Shown here: positions 1-5,914 of the stretch, in pieces
How positions within the stretch are numbered: the stretch's first letter is position 1
How the letters are laid out: each line of letters starts with the position of its first letter
Origin: Prevotella sp. UBA6447
GTDB taxonomy: Bacteria; Bacteroidota; Bacteroidia; Bacteroidales; Bacteroidaceae
NCBI GenBank assembly: GCA_002437115.1
Contig: DJOD01000015.1
Location: 1 to 6,036, forward strand
Direction: 5' to 3'
Length of the DNA: 6,036 nucleotides
Notes under the pieces: model-generated
The model's input: only the letters and a program-made list of their open reading frames with translations
Told to the model about the DNA's origin: nothing
Databases searched by the model: none
Program-made: the position numbers and the translations under genes

Positions 1-11
1 TTGTTATTAAT

Positions 12-26
12 ATGGCAATACGCCAT
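12..26. other. Small stem-loop near the left edge
   Basis: ATGGC (12-16) can pair with GCCAT (22-26) around a 5-nt AATAC loop. The T-rich stretch to its right (TTATTTG) is short and interrupted, so this is at best a weak terminator for a gene lying to the left. It may be chance structure in AT-rich DNA. Confidence 0.25.
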
Positions 27-36
27 TATTTGATTG

Positions 37-44
37 CAAATATA
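37..44 (-). promoter_or_regulatory. Possible leftward promoter -7 element
   Basis: On the minus strand these bases read TATATTTG, an exact match to the Bacteroidota -7 consensus TAnnTTTG, followed by CA as is common in such promoters. The expected -33 TTTG about 20 nt upstream on that strand is absent, so only half the promoter is supported. If real, it would drive a gene to the left of the window, divergent from the small genes and helicase. No equally good rightward promoter is visible in 1-124; the nearest, TATTTTG at 81-87, is one base short of the consensus spacing. Confidence 0.3.
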
Positions 45-124
45 AGGCATTTTGGCTTAATACATTCTGGATATCCGAAATATTTTGCATAATTTAATTT
101 TTTCTGTTAAAATTATAGTATCTG

Positions 125-388
125 ATGATGCAGAAAGTACATTTGGTGGTGACATACGAAGATGGCGATAATGGGAAACTCTCTATGCCTGACTGCATAA
201 GGACAATCCTTAAAGATACTACGGAAAGTCAAATTGGTGATATTCCAGGCATGATGGAATACCGTAAAGTCATGGAGAGTTTTACGGAATGTAACATTGC
301 AGGAAGGTATGGACCGAGAGGCTGGCAAGACACCTATGTCGCAAACTTCCAAGTTGATTCTGAACCAACTGGAGAAGCAATATATTGA
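125..388 (+). CDS. Small hypothetical protein, 87 aa
   Basis: I do not recognise this protein. It is short, soluble-looking and acidic to neutral, with no signal peptide, membrane segment or cysteine-rich metal site. It opens with a plausible beta strand (KVHLVVTYEDGDNG) and ends in a Gly/Trp-containing segment (GPRGWQDTYVANFQVD). Two adjacent ATGs (125 and 128) could start it; an in-frame TAG at 116-118 rules out a longer start. There is no clear Shine-Dalgarno, which is normal in Bacteroidota. Its last 53 nt overlap the next small frame when that frame is started at 336. The pair could therefore be two translationally coupled genes, or one gene split by a frameshift. It lies close upstream of the helicase and on the same strand, so co-transcription is likely. 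No function is proposed. Confidence 0.5.
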   Translation: MMQKVHLVVTYEDGDNGKLSMPDCIRTILKDTTESQIGDIPGMMEYRKVMESFTECNIAGRYGPRGWQDTYVANFQVDSEPTGEAIY

Positions 389-509
389 GAAGCGTGAGGA
401 GCTTCGCGAAATCCAAGCGAAATATTCATGGGCTTCGGACAAGAAAAATCCTGTACAGCAGAGCATCGCTGATGCCTTGATGTATATAGGATTTATGGAG
501 TTGGTGTGA
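336..509 (+). CDS. Small hypothetical protein with N-terminal helix, about 57 aa
   Basis: I do not recognise this family. From the ATG at 336 the product begins MSQTSKLILNQLEKQYIEK and continues with a charged, heptad-like stretch rich in Glu, Lys, Gln and Leu. That suggests an amphipathic helix or short coiled coil over about the first 30 residues. The tail (NPVQQSIADALMYIGFMEL) is a second probable helix. No signal peptide or transmembrane segment is seen. Other in-frame starts are ATG at 309, with AGGAAGG at 301-307 lying very close, and TTG at 297. I prefer 336 because the residues before it read less like protein, but the choice is uncertain. It overlaps the preceding frame in a different reading frame and ends 31 nt before the helicase start, so it may be a helicase partner. 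It could also be the 3' part of one frameshifted gene. Confidence 0.5.
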   Translation: MSQTSKLILNQLEKQYIEKREELREIQAKYSWASDKKNPVQQSIADALMYIGFMELV

Positions 510-540
510 ATGCCATTTTGGTATTCTATATTTCTTTTGA

Positions 541-2103
541 ATGAAGAAAATCAAACTTTATGATTACCAGCAGGAGATGCTGGAGAATATCATCAAGATA
601 CTGACGACCTCTCTTGTCGGTATATTCTATAATGAGAACGGTAAGAGGGAGAGTATCGGCAGTTCGGTGATGGTGCAGATGCCGACGGGTACGGGCAAGA
701 CCTACGTGATGGCGGCTGTGGTGAAATGGTTCCTCGACAACTACGACGAGGGCGAGGTATGGATTGTGGCCCATCGCCGTGAATTGGTGGAACAGATGCA
801 GCAGACGCTCGACCGCTTTTGCTTGGAGTATGGCGAGAAAGAGATGGTACTGAAAGCCAAGGTCAGGATAAGGGTGCTGTCCATCCAATGGTTGAACAGG
901 CATATTGATGAATTGGAAAAAGTAGGATGCGTGCCTGGACTTATCGTCGTGGATGAGGCACACCATGCCATTGCCGACTCTTATCAAGACTTGTTTGACA
1001 GAAACAGACGAGCCTTGAAACTTGGCATGACGGCGACACCTTGCCGTATGAAAAAGAATTCTTTTTCCAAGCTATTTGCCAATTTAATCACTTCTCCTTG
1101 TACCAATGATTTCATCATGCGTGGCTATCTGGCACCCTACGATTATGTGGTGATAGGCAAGTTCTCGCAAGACCAGTTGACGGTGAACCAGTTGAAGGGA
1201 CGAGGCAGCGACGGTGACTATGACATCAAGGAGATGGACGAGAAACTGAATATTCCGCAGACAATACAAAGGCTTTATGATAGCGTGAAGAAGTATGCCG
1301 ATGGGAAGAAAGGCATCGTGTATGCCATTGACATCATTCATGCCCAGGCGATAGCCACTTGCTACAATGCACTCGGACTGAAAAGTGTGGCTCTCGACAG
1401 CAAGACCCCTGCCAAGAGGCGCAAGGAGATGGTGGAGGCTTTCAGGCGCAGCGAGATAGACTGCCTGGTGAACGTGAATCTCTTTGACGAGGGCTTCGAC
1501 TGTCCTGACGTGGAATTCATCCAGATGGCACGCCCTACGCTTTCGCTCGCCAAATACATGCAGATGGTGGGGCGTGGATTGCGCATCAACAAGGAGAACA
1601 AGGACAAGGTGTGCATCATCATCGACAACGTGGGTAACTTCCGTAAGTTCGGCTTGCCCGACAAGCCTCGCAACTGGGAGAGCATGTTTGCGGGATTGAG
1701 GGCAGGCAAGGGTATCATCCCAACCTACGTGAAAAAGGTGAAGAACGTCATCGCCGTGAACGATGAGATGATAACTGTGAAAAAGGCGAACACGGCACGG
1801 AAGAAGATGACCGCCAAGCAACTGAAGGAATACCTCGAGAATGTCGAGCCATATGATCAGGATGGCAGATGGGGACTGAGGGTGAAGGACGACATCATCG
1901 TGAAGCCCATCTACACGCATATCTCTAACTTTCAAGGTGATTATGCTATATGTCGGATTGGTGTACAGAGATATTTGTATGGCCTATTGGACAGGAGGGG
2001 CAATATCATCCTCCCTCCGGAATATAAATACATATATAGATGGAATGAACACGAGGTTGTAGTAAAAGGCAACAATGGTTACAGCAAGACAATAGAATTG
2101 TAG
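541..2103 (+). CDS. DEAD/DEAH-box superfamily 2 helicase (RadD/ResIII-like) with C-terminal WG repeats
   Basis: This is a complete 520-residue ATP-dependent nucleic-acid helicase or translocase, expected in the cytosol. Motifs seen in order are a Q-motif-like start (LYDYQQEM, residues 6-13), Walker A PTGTGKT (48-54), motif Ia AHRREL (77-82), Walker B DEAH (138-141), motif III TATP (164-167), motif V DEGFDCP (316-322) and motif VI QMVGRGLR (341-348) with its arginine finger. The segment after motif VI (CIIIDNVGN, 358-366) matches the layout of RadD-type helicases, but the zinc-binding cysteines found C-terminally in RadD are missing. In their place residues about 436-520 form WG-like repeats. 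ATG 541 directly follows an in-frame TGA (538-540), so no longer start is possible; no clear Shine-Dalgarno is present. All catalytic residues are intact. The substrate is unknown: DNA repair, phage defence and mobile-element functions are all possible. Both ends of the gene are more AT-rich than its middle. Confidence 0.92.
   Translation: MKKIKLYDYQQEMLENIIKILTTSLVGIFYNENGKRESIGSSVMVQMPTGTGKTYVMAAVVKWFLDNYDEGEVWIVAHRRELVEQMQQTLDRFCLEYGEKEMVLKAKVRIRVLSIQWLNRHIDELEKVGCVPGLIVVDEAHHAIADSYQDLFDRNRRALKLGMTATPCRMKKNSFSKLFANLITSPCTNDFIMRGYLAPYDYVVIGKFSQDQLTVNQLKGRGSDGDYDIKEMDEKLNIPQTIQRLYDSVKKYADGKKGIVYAIDIIHAQAIATCYNALGLKSVALDSKTPAKRRKEMVEAFRRSEIDCLVNVNLFDEGFDCPDVEFIQMARPTLSLAKYMQMVGRGLRINKENKDKVCIIIDNVGNFRKFGLPDKPRNWESMFAGLRAGKGIIPTYVKKVKNVIAVNDEMITVKKANTARKKMTAKQLKEYLENVEPYDQDGRWGLRVKDDIIVKPIYTHISNFQGDYAICRIGVQRYLYGLLDRRGNIILPPEYKYIYRWNEHEVVVKGNNGYSKTIEL
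1846..2100 (+). other. WG-like beta-repeat region of the helicase
   Basis: Helicase residues 436-520 show the spaced pattern of WG (KWG) repeats: DGRWGLRVKDDIIVKPIY, then SNFQGDYAICRIG, then YLYGLLDRRGNIILPPEY, then a shortened last unit ending NNGYSKTIEL. The G-[WY]-G core, the D-x-x-G-N-I-I-x-P-x-Y phrase and the roughly 45-residue period are what I rely on. In known families such repeats form beta structures thought to mediate protein binding; a targeting or partner-binding role here is inference. There are about two full repeats and one partial. Confidence 0.65.
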
Positions 2104-2280
2104 CAAGAAATAAGTTTTTGGGATAAAATCCAGTAGAAAGTTTGGTGATATGAAAATGAATCCTAAAGAGATGGTTTTGACACAAAGGCCGTCTTTGAAG
2201 AGCTTTCCATGCTAAAGTATTCGAAACACAAATGCATTTCAAACAAAATAACACGCGAAAAGCATTTCATCTGACATTCT

Positions 2281-2312
2281 TTTGCTCACCTCGCACATAA
2301 TGATTATCTTTG
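2281..2312 (+). promoter_or_regulatory. Bacteroidota-type promoter for the surface-protein gene
   Basis: TTTG at 2281-2284 and TATCTTTG at 2305-2312 match the Bacteroidota -33 (TTTG) and -7 (TAnnTTTG) elements. They are separated by 20 nt, which lies within the usual 19-21 nt. Transcription would start at about 2316-2320, giving a 5' leader of roughly 130 nt before the ATG at 2452. Recognition by the unusual Bacteroidota primary sigma factor is inferred from the consensus. Confidence 0.7.
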
Positions 2313-2352
2313 CAATCGCGTTGGCACAACCACTGACAGTAAAGGCGCAGCT

Positions 2353-2397
2353 ATGGAAGCACCGGTGCCGACGCTGGCGTCTACCCCTTGAGGGTAG
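2353..2397 (+). promoter_or_regulatory. Structured 5' leader with a 12-codon upstream frame
   Basis: Within the predicted leader are a perfect 10-bp palindrome GCACCGGTGC (2359-2368), a short hairpin GACG-CTGG-CGTC (2370-2381) and a hairpin CTACCC-CTTGA-GGGTAG (2381-2397). A short frame, MEAPVPTLASTP, runs from ATG 2353 to TGA 2389-2391 and has AAAGG about 8 nt upstream. It ends inside the loop of the last hairpin. There is no T-tract, so this is not an intrinsic attenuator. Control of translation or mRNA stability is possible but unproven. Confidence 0.35.
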
Positions 2398-2414
2398 CAC
2401 TTCTCGCCCCATCT

Positions 2415-2431
2415 CATAAAGTCTGCGCCGC
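2415..2431 (+). repeat. Left copy of a near-identical short repeat flanking the large gene
   Basis: CATAAAGTCTGCGCCGC here and CATAAAGCTGCGCCGC at 5915-5930 differ by one inserted base. One copy ends 20 nt before the start codon and the other begins 4 nt after the stop codon. The match may be ancestral or chance. Confidence 0.45.
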
Positions 2432-2451
2432 AACACACAAAACACAAGCTC

Positions 2452-2526
2452 ATGAAGCAGTTTTTACGCACATTGGCCATCGGCACACTGCTGTCGCTCA
2501 CCACAGGAGCCACACTGTCGTACGCG
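2452..2526 (+). other. Sec signal peptide of the surface protein
   Basis: Residues 1-25 have a basic start (MKQFLR), a hydrophobic and small-residue core and an SYA-Q junction giving a likely signal peptidase I cut after Ala25. No cysteine lies at the junction, so this is not a lipoprotein. Confidence 0.85.
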
Positions 2527-5500
2527 CAACACGGAGAACCCCACTCGGTGTCTGCCAACACGGTGTTTGACAAGGTAACACTCAGCTGGCAAGCGCCCAC
2601 TTCGCCCATCAGCCTGAAGTGGCATGACAATGAGGACTACAACGGCATCGACGGCACACTCTCCAACCCCGAAGGGGCAGTGACACTTTACACCGCAGCC
2701 AAGTTTACGGCCGCCGACCTTTCCAACTATGCAGGCGAGCGCATCGACACGGTAAGCACGTTCGAATACCGCCCGGTCTACAAGGCTACCATCATCATCT
2801 ACGAGAACGGCAAGGCCGTCGTGGATCAGCCTATCGACCTGACAGGCTACAAGAAAAACACCTGGCGCAAAACGGCGCTCGCCAAGCCCTACACCATTAA
2901 AACGGGCACCGATGTGATGGTCGCCGTGAAATATGAATATGGCCGCAACCTCGACTTCACGGCCATCTGCGACCGAAACGCCACCGTGGGCAAGGGCAAC
3001 CTTTACTCGTATGACGGCAAGGCCTGGAAAGACGACGCTCCCGGCGACTTCCTCATCACCGCCAACATCAAGAACGCCGCAACCGAAACCCCGACAGGAT
3101 ACAACGTCTACCGCAACGAAACCAAGGTCAACAATGCGCTGATAGGTCCCGACATCACGTCGTACACACTTGCAGGAGAGCCCAACGGGGCTTATGCCTA
3201 CCGCGTGGGGGCCGTCTACGCAGATGGCGAGAAACTATCATATGCTGTGAACGCCACGCCCAAGTCGGTCTACGACCAGGTGCCTCCCGTGTCGTATGCC
3301 ACCACATCGACCGACGGCCTGACAAACACGCTCACCTGGACCGCGCCCCTGAAGCGCGGCACAGAGATGACCTGGAGCAACAAGACCTTCAGCAGAGCCA
3401 TTGGCGGCACGTCCACCAGTAATCCCAAGGTGTGGATCAAACAGGAGTTTGACATAGCCGACATGGCCGCCTTCCCCAACCACCAAATCACGGCCATCAA
3501 CGCCTATGTGGGAACCGAAGGGGGCATCACGGGTGCAACGCTGTGGATCATGAAAAACGGCGTAATCGACTACAGCGAACCCGTCAGCGATGAGGCCGTG
3601 GCGGCCATTACCAATGGGGGCTGGAACAAGTTTACGTTAGCCGCACCCTACAAGATGGAGCTTGGCAACAGCTATGCCTTCGGCCTCTACTATACACACA
3701 CAGCCAAGAAGCACCCCGTGGGCGTGGACAATGGCGAGGCGGTCAACACCAAGGGCAACTCGTTCTCAACCAGCACGCCCAAATCCGACTTCAACAAGAG
3801 CAAGCCCTCATGGAAGACGCTTTCCTCGGGCAAAATCAGTGGCAACATGATGCTCACGGCCGATGTCGTGGCGCTCAGCGACGAGGCCAAAGCCAACCAG
3901 AAGGTGACGTCCTATAACATCTACCGCGACGGCACGCTCGTGCGCACGGCAGTGACCGACACGAAATACACCGACGCGGTGGACAGCCTGGGGGCTTACG
4001 CCTACGACATCGTGGCTGTGGCGGACGACGGCAGGACAAGCGTGCCCTACTCGCTAACCGCCCGCGTTGCCCTGCCTGCCGAATACTCGGCACCGCTCAT
4101 CATAGGCAAGGACCAGGAGGGTAAGCAAGTCAAGCTCGAATGGAGCTCCAACGCCTTCGACCTGCAAAAATACGGCAAGGTGGCCAACGTGGTAGGCTTC
4201 CCCGAAGACATGGCGGTCCTCTACGGAGCCAAGTTCAGCAAGGAGGAGCTCAAGCCTTACGTGGGCTACAAGCTCCACTCCATGAAGTTCGGCATCTATG
4301 CCAACATCGGCAACTTCAAGATGGAAGTGCGCGACGGCCAGAACAACGTGCTGCTGAGCCGCTCCTACAAAGAGGACGACATCGAGCCTGGCTACCTCTA
4401 CAACACCACCTTCGACGAGAACGAGACGTGCACCATCCCAGCCGACCAAGACCTGTACCTGTGTTACAACGCCACACTGCCAGCCAACGCCGCAGCCATA
4501 CTCTTTGACAAGGGTCCTGCCGTGGAGGGCGGAGCGATGATTAGCCTCACGGACGGTGCCAACTGGATGAAGTTTGGCACGCTGGCCCCATCAGTCAGCA
4601 ACTACAACCTCGTGATCGGAGCCATGGCCGTGGCACCGGGTGCAGAGGAGGCTTCGGCCAAGGCTGCCAGCCTCACGCCCGAGTCGATCAACACCACCGA
4701 GGTGGAGCGTCTCCCCATGGGCACTGTGCGCCTCAAAGCCATTGAGGCGGAGCAGCCGGGCATCGAAGCCACAAAACCACTGAAAGCCAAGGAATCCGCT
4801 GCTCCACAAACTCCCAAGGTGAAGGCCTTCCGCGTCTACCGCAACGGTGAGCAAGTGTATGAGGGACCGAAAACCAGCTACACGGAAACATTCAACCAGT
4901 ATGGCTCGTTCAACTACTATGTCACTGCCGTCTACGAGAACGGGTGGGAGTCGCCAGCCAGCGAGGTCAGCACATTCGACAACCTCATCAGCCAAAAACT
5001 GCAGGCCCCTTATGACTTGAAGGCCACGTCTGACGGATCAACGCTCAACCTGACCTGGACCGACGGTGGCGGCGCGCCCGAATACAGCTACCAGCACGAC
5101 GGTGGCGACATGGTGCTGGGCATGACCAAGAGCTCGGGCGACCTCGAGGGCTACCACGCCATCAAGTTCAAGGCTGCCGACATGGCTGACAAGATAGGCC
5201 AGAAGGTGGCGCGCATCAAGTTTAAGCTCGCCTCGGCCGACCTGCTGTCAGCATCGGTCTTTGTGATGTATGGCGAGAACATCATGTATGAGCAGAGCAT
5301 CGACGTGTCGACGCTCCAGACTGGCTGGAACAACGTGGTGCTCAACACACCCGTGGAAGTGGTGGCCGGACAAGACATTGCCATGGGCTATCACATCACC
5401 TACGCCAACGGCGTCAAGCCCATCGTGCTCGACACGGAGGCAGCGGTGCCAGGCTACAGCGATCTTATCTCGTCGTCGGCCTCGCCAGGCTATTGGTACT

Positions 5501-5910
5501 CACTGGCCACCAAGTACAAGCAAAACTACAACTACCGCATCGCCGTCGTGCTTGAGAAGGGCGACATGGAGCTGAGAGGCGACAAGAAGCTCCGCGACAT
5601 TGCGTTGCCAGGCTACAACGTCTACCACAACGGCGTGAAGGTTAACGACACATCCGTGCCCAGCACCACCTACAGCGTGCCCAACGCCGCCTACGGCGAC
5701 TACACCGTGACCGCCGTCAGCAGCGACGGCGAGTCGAGCGAGTCGAACAAGGTGGTCTACGGCGAGTCGACCGCCATCATGCTGCCCGAGGCCACAGAGA
5801 CAGGCGACGGCAAGGTGTATGGCATCGACGGCAAGTACGTGGGCAACGACACCCAGGTCCTGCAGCCTGGCGTGTATGTGCGCGACGGCAAGAAGATCGT
5901 CGTGAAGTAA
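2452..5910 (+). CDS. Secreted surface protein with four split-FN3 units and a T9SS-like C-terminal tail
   Basis: This 1152-residue exported protein is probably anchored at the cell surface. A signal peptide occupies residues 1-25, and the tail at about 1105-1152 resembles a type IX secretion sorting domain. Between them are four tandem units (about 31-270, 278-540, 545-843, 851-1104). Each begins with FN3 strand B (TLSW, TLTW, KLEW, NLTW), continues through a beta-rich module carrying phrases such as A-x-K-F, GWN and a D-x-x-x-A-V-like stretch, and ends with FN3 strands C to G (YNVYRN, YNIYRDG, RVYRNGE, YNVYHNG, then Y-x-Y-x-V-x-A-V). No peptidase or glycosidase catalytic motif is visible, so adhesion or ligand binding is more likely than catalysis, but the ligand is unknown. 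Only three cysteines occur (173, 660, 671). The gene has its own promoter (2281-2312) and a terminator at 5961-6002, so it is probably monocistronic. The ATG at 2452 is chosen because the signal peptide starts there. The gene is more GC-rich than the helicase region. Confidence 0.9.
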   Translation: MKQFLRTLAIGTLLSLTTGATLSYAQHGEPHSVSANTVFDKVTLSWQAPTSPISLKWHDNEDYNGIDGTLSNPEGAVTLYTAAKFTAADLSNYAGERIDTVSTFEYRPVYKATIIIYENGKAVVDQPIDLTGYKKNTWRKTALAKPYTIKTGTDVMVAVKYEYGRNLDFTAICDRNATVGKGNLYSYDGKAWKDDAPGDFLITANIKNAATETPTGYNVYRNETKVNNALIGPDITSYTLAGEPNGAYAYRVGAVYADGEKLSYAVNATPKSVYDQVPPVSYATTSTDGLTNTLTWTAPLKRGTEMTWSNKTFSRAIGGTSTSNPKVWIKQEFDIADMAAFPNHQITAINAYVGTEGGITGATLWIMKNGVIDYSEPVSDEAVAAITNGGWNKFTLAAPYKMELGNSYAFGLYYTHTAKKHPVGVDNGEAVNTKGNSFSTSTPKSDFNKSKPSWKTLSSGKISGNMMLTADVVALSDEAKANQKVTSYNIYRDGTLVRTAVTDTKYTDAVDSLGAYAYDIVAVADDGRTSVPYSLTARVALPAEYSAPLIIGKDQEGKQVKLEWSSNAFDLQKYGKVANVVGFPEDMAVLYGAKFSKEELKPYVGYKLHSMKFGIYANIGNFKMEVRDGQNNVLLSRSYKEDDIEPGYLYNTTFDENETCTIPADQDLYLCYNATLPANAAAILFDKGPAVEGGAMISLTDGANWMKFGTLAPSVSNYNLVIGAMAVAPGAEEASAKAASLTPESINTTEVERLPMGTVRLKAIEAEQPGIEATKPLKAKESAAPQTPKVKAFRVYRNGEQVYEGPKTSYTETFNQYGSFNYYVTAVYENGWESPASEVSTFDNLISQKLQAPYDLKATSDGSTLNLTWTDGGGAPEYSYQHDGGDMVLGMTKSSGDLEGYHAIKFKAADMADKIGQKVARIKFKLASADLLSASVFVMYGENIMYEQSIDVSTLQTGWNNVVLNTPVEVVAGQDIAMGYHITYANGVKPIVLDTEAAVPGYSDLISSSASPGYWYSLATKYKQNYNYRIAVVLEKGDMELRGDKKLRDIALPGYNVYHNGVKVNDTSVPSTTYSVPNAAYGDYTVTAVSSDGESSESNKVVYGESTAIMLPEATETGDGKVYGIDGKYVGNDTQVLQPGVYVRDGKKIVVK
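2542..3261 (+). repeat. Split-FN3 unit 1
   Basis: Residues 31-270. FN3 strand B has Trp46 (KVTLSW) and strand C begins at GYNVYRN (216-222), 171 residues after that Trp. The intervening module contains AAKF (82-85), a Trp138 equivalent to the GWN motif of units 2 and 4, and Cys173. The unit closes with GAYAYRVGAVYADGE. Confidence 0.7.
3283..4071 (+). repeat. Split-FN3 unit 2
   Basis: Residues 278-540. Trp296 (TLTWTAP) marks strand B and SYNIYRDG (487-494) marks strand C, with 192 residues from Trp296 to Tyr488. The inserted module carries GGWNKFTLAAPY (389-400) and VGVDNGEAVNTKGN (423-436), the clearest copies of these phrases. It also has a Ser/Lys/Thr-rich extra loop at about 437-460 that makes it longer than unit 1. 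Confidence 0.7.
4084..4980 (+). repeat. Split-FN3 unit 3, divergent and lengthened
   Basis: Residues 545-843. Strand B is KLEW (Trp564) and strand C is FRVYRNGE (793-800), so the interval is about 229 residues, the longest of the four. The GWN motif is lost: the aligned position reads GYLY (Tyr648). Cys660 and Cys671 are unique to this unit and could form a disulfide. A low-complexity linker (728-786) accounts for the extra length. Confidence 0.65.
4633..4809 (+). other. Ala/Glu/Lys-rich linker inside unit 3
   Basis: Residues 728-786 are rich in Ala, Glu, Lys, Pro and Thr, with stretches such as GAEEASAKAASLTPES and KPLKAKESAAPQTP. The segment lacks the aromatic and beta-strand patterns of the neighbouring modules. 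It sits between the inserted module and the second half of the FN3 fold and is probably flexible. Confidence 0.55.
5002..5763 (+). repeat. Split-FN3 unit 4
   Basis: Residues 851-1104. Strand B contains NLTW (Trp869) and strand C is GYNVYHNG (1054-1061), 186 residues from Trp869 to Tyr1055. The inserted module has AIKF (903-906), TGWNNVVLNTPVEV (957-970) and VLDTEAAVPG (992-1001), agreeing well with unit 2. The coding DNA at 5614-5626 is identical over 13 nt (TACAACGTCTACC) to unit 1 at 3100-3112. Confidence 0.7.
5764..5907 (+). other. Probable T9SS (Por) C-terminal sorting tail
   Basis: Residues 1105-1152 follow the last FN3 unit. They contain the phrases KVYGIDGKYVG, then LQPGVYVRDGKKIVVK at the extreme C-terminus. 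This fits the type A sorting pattern (V-Y-x-x-x-G-x-x-V, x-P-G-V-Y, basic end) widely seen in Prevotella and Porphyromonas. In that family the tail directs passage through the outer membrane and is usually removed on attachment to the surface. Confidence 0.7.
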
Positions 5911-5914
5911 CCCG

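Larger units (their letters stand above)
2104..2451. other. 348-nt intergenic region between helicase and surface-protein gene
   Basis: No convincing gene is present. The first half (2104-2280) is AT-rich. It contains a 21-codon ATG frame (2150-2215) and an open but start-less stretch in another frame from 2167; neither resembles a known protein. No strong terminator follows the helicase: GGAT-AAA-ATCC at 2121-2131 is only 4 bp and has no T-tract after it. The second half contains the promoter (2281-2312), a GC-rich leader with several inverted repeats (2359-2397) and one copy of a flanking near-repeat (2415-2431). Confidence 0.7.

Noticed and set aside
526..987. Minus-strand frame over the helicase start
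   Set aside because: It is antisense to the conserved Walker A and DEAH regions, and its His/Leu-rich composition is typical of a shadow.
1084..1935. 283-codon open frame on the minus strand inside the helicase
   Set aside because: It is fully antisense to an intact helicase with all motifs, is rich in His, Leu and Val as expected from the reverse of its codons, and has no promoter or recognisable domain.
2121..2131. GGAT-AAA-ATCC as a helicase terminator
   Set aside because: The stem is only 4 bp and no T-tract follows it on either strand.
2150..2215. 21-codon frame beginning MKMNPKEMV after the helicase
   Set aside because: It is too short to judge, has no recognisable product, and competes with an equally open but start-less stretch in another frame; it may be decayed sequence.
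2300..2419. 39-codon frame beginning MIIFAIALAQ, resembling a signal peptide
   Set aside because: The -7 promoter element lies inside its first codons, so the predicted transcript would not carry its start. The rest is Arg/Pro-rich without family resemblance.
2304..2630. 108-codon minus-strand frame covering the leader and signal-peptide region
   Set aside because: It is antisense to the promoter, leader and a convincing signal peptide, with no domain of its own.
2542..5763. DNA-level tandem repeats in the large gene
   Set aside because: The four units are similar mainly at protein level. Exact DNA matches are short (13-14 nt at the YNVYRN codons), so this is not a recent DNA duplication or slipped-repeat array.
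2452..5910. Peptidase or glycoside hydrolase activity in the surface protein
   Set aside because: No catalytic motif (HExxH, GxSxG, Cys/His pair or paired acidic signature in a recognisable fold) is visible; the entire length is accounted for by signal peptide, beta units, linker and tail.
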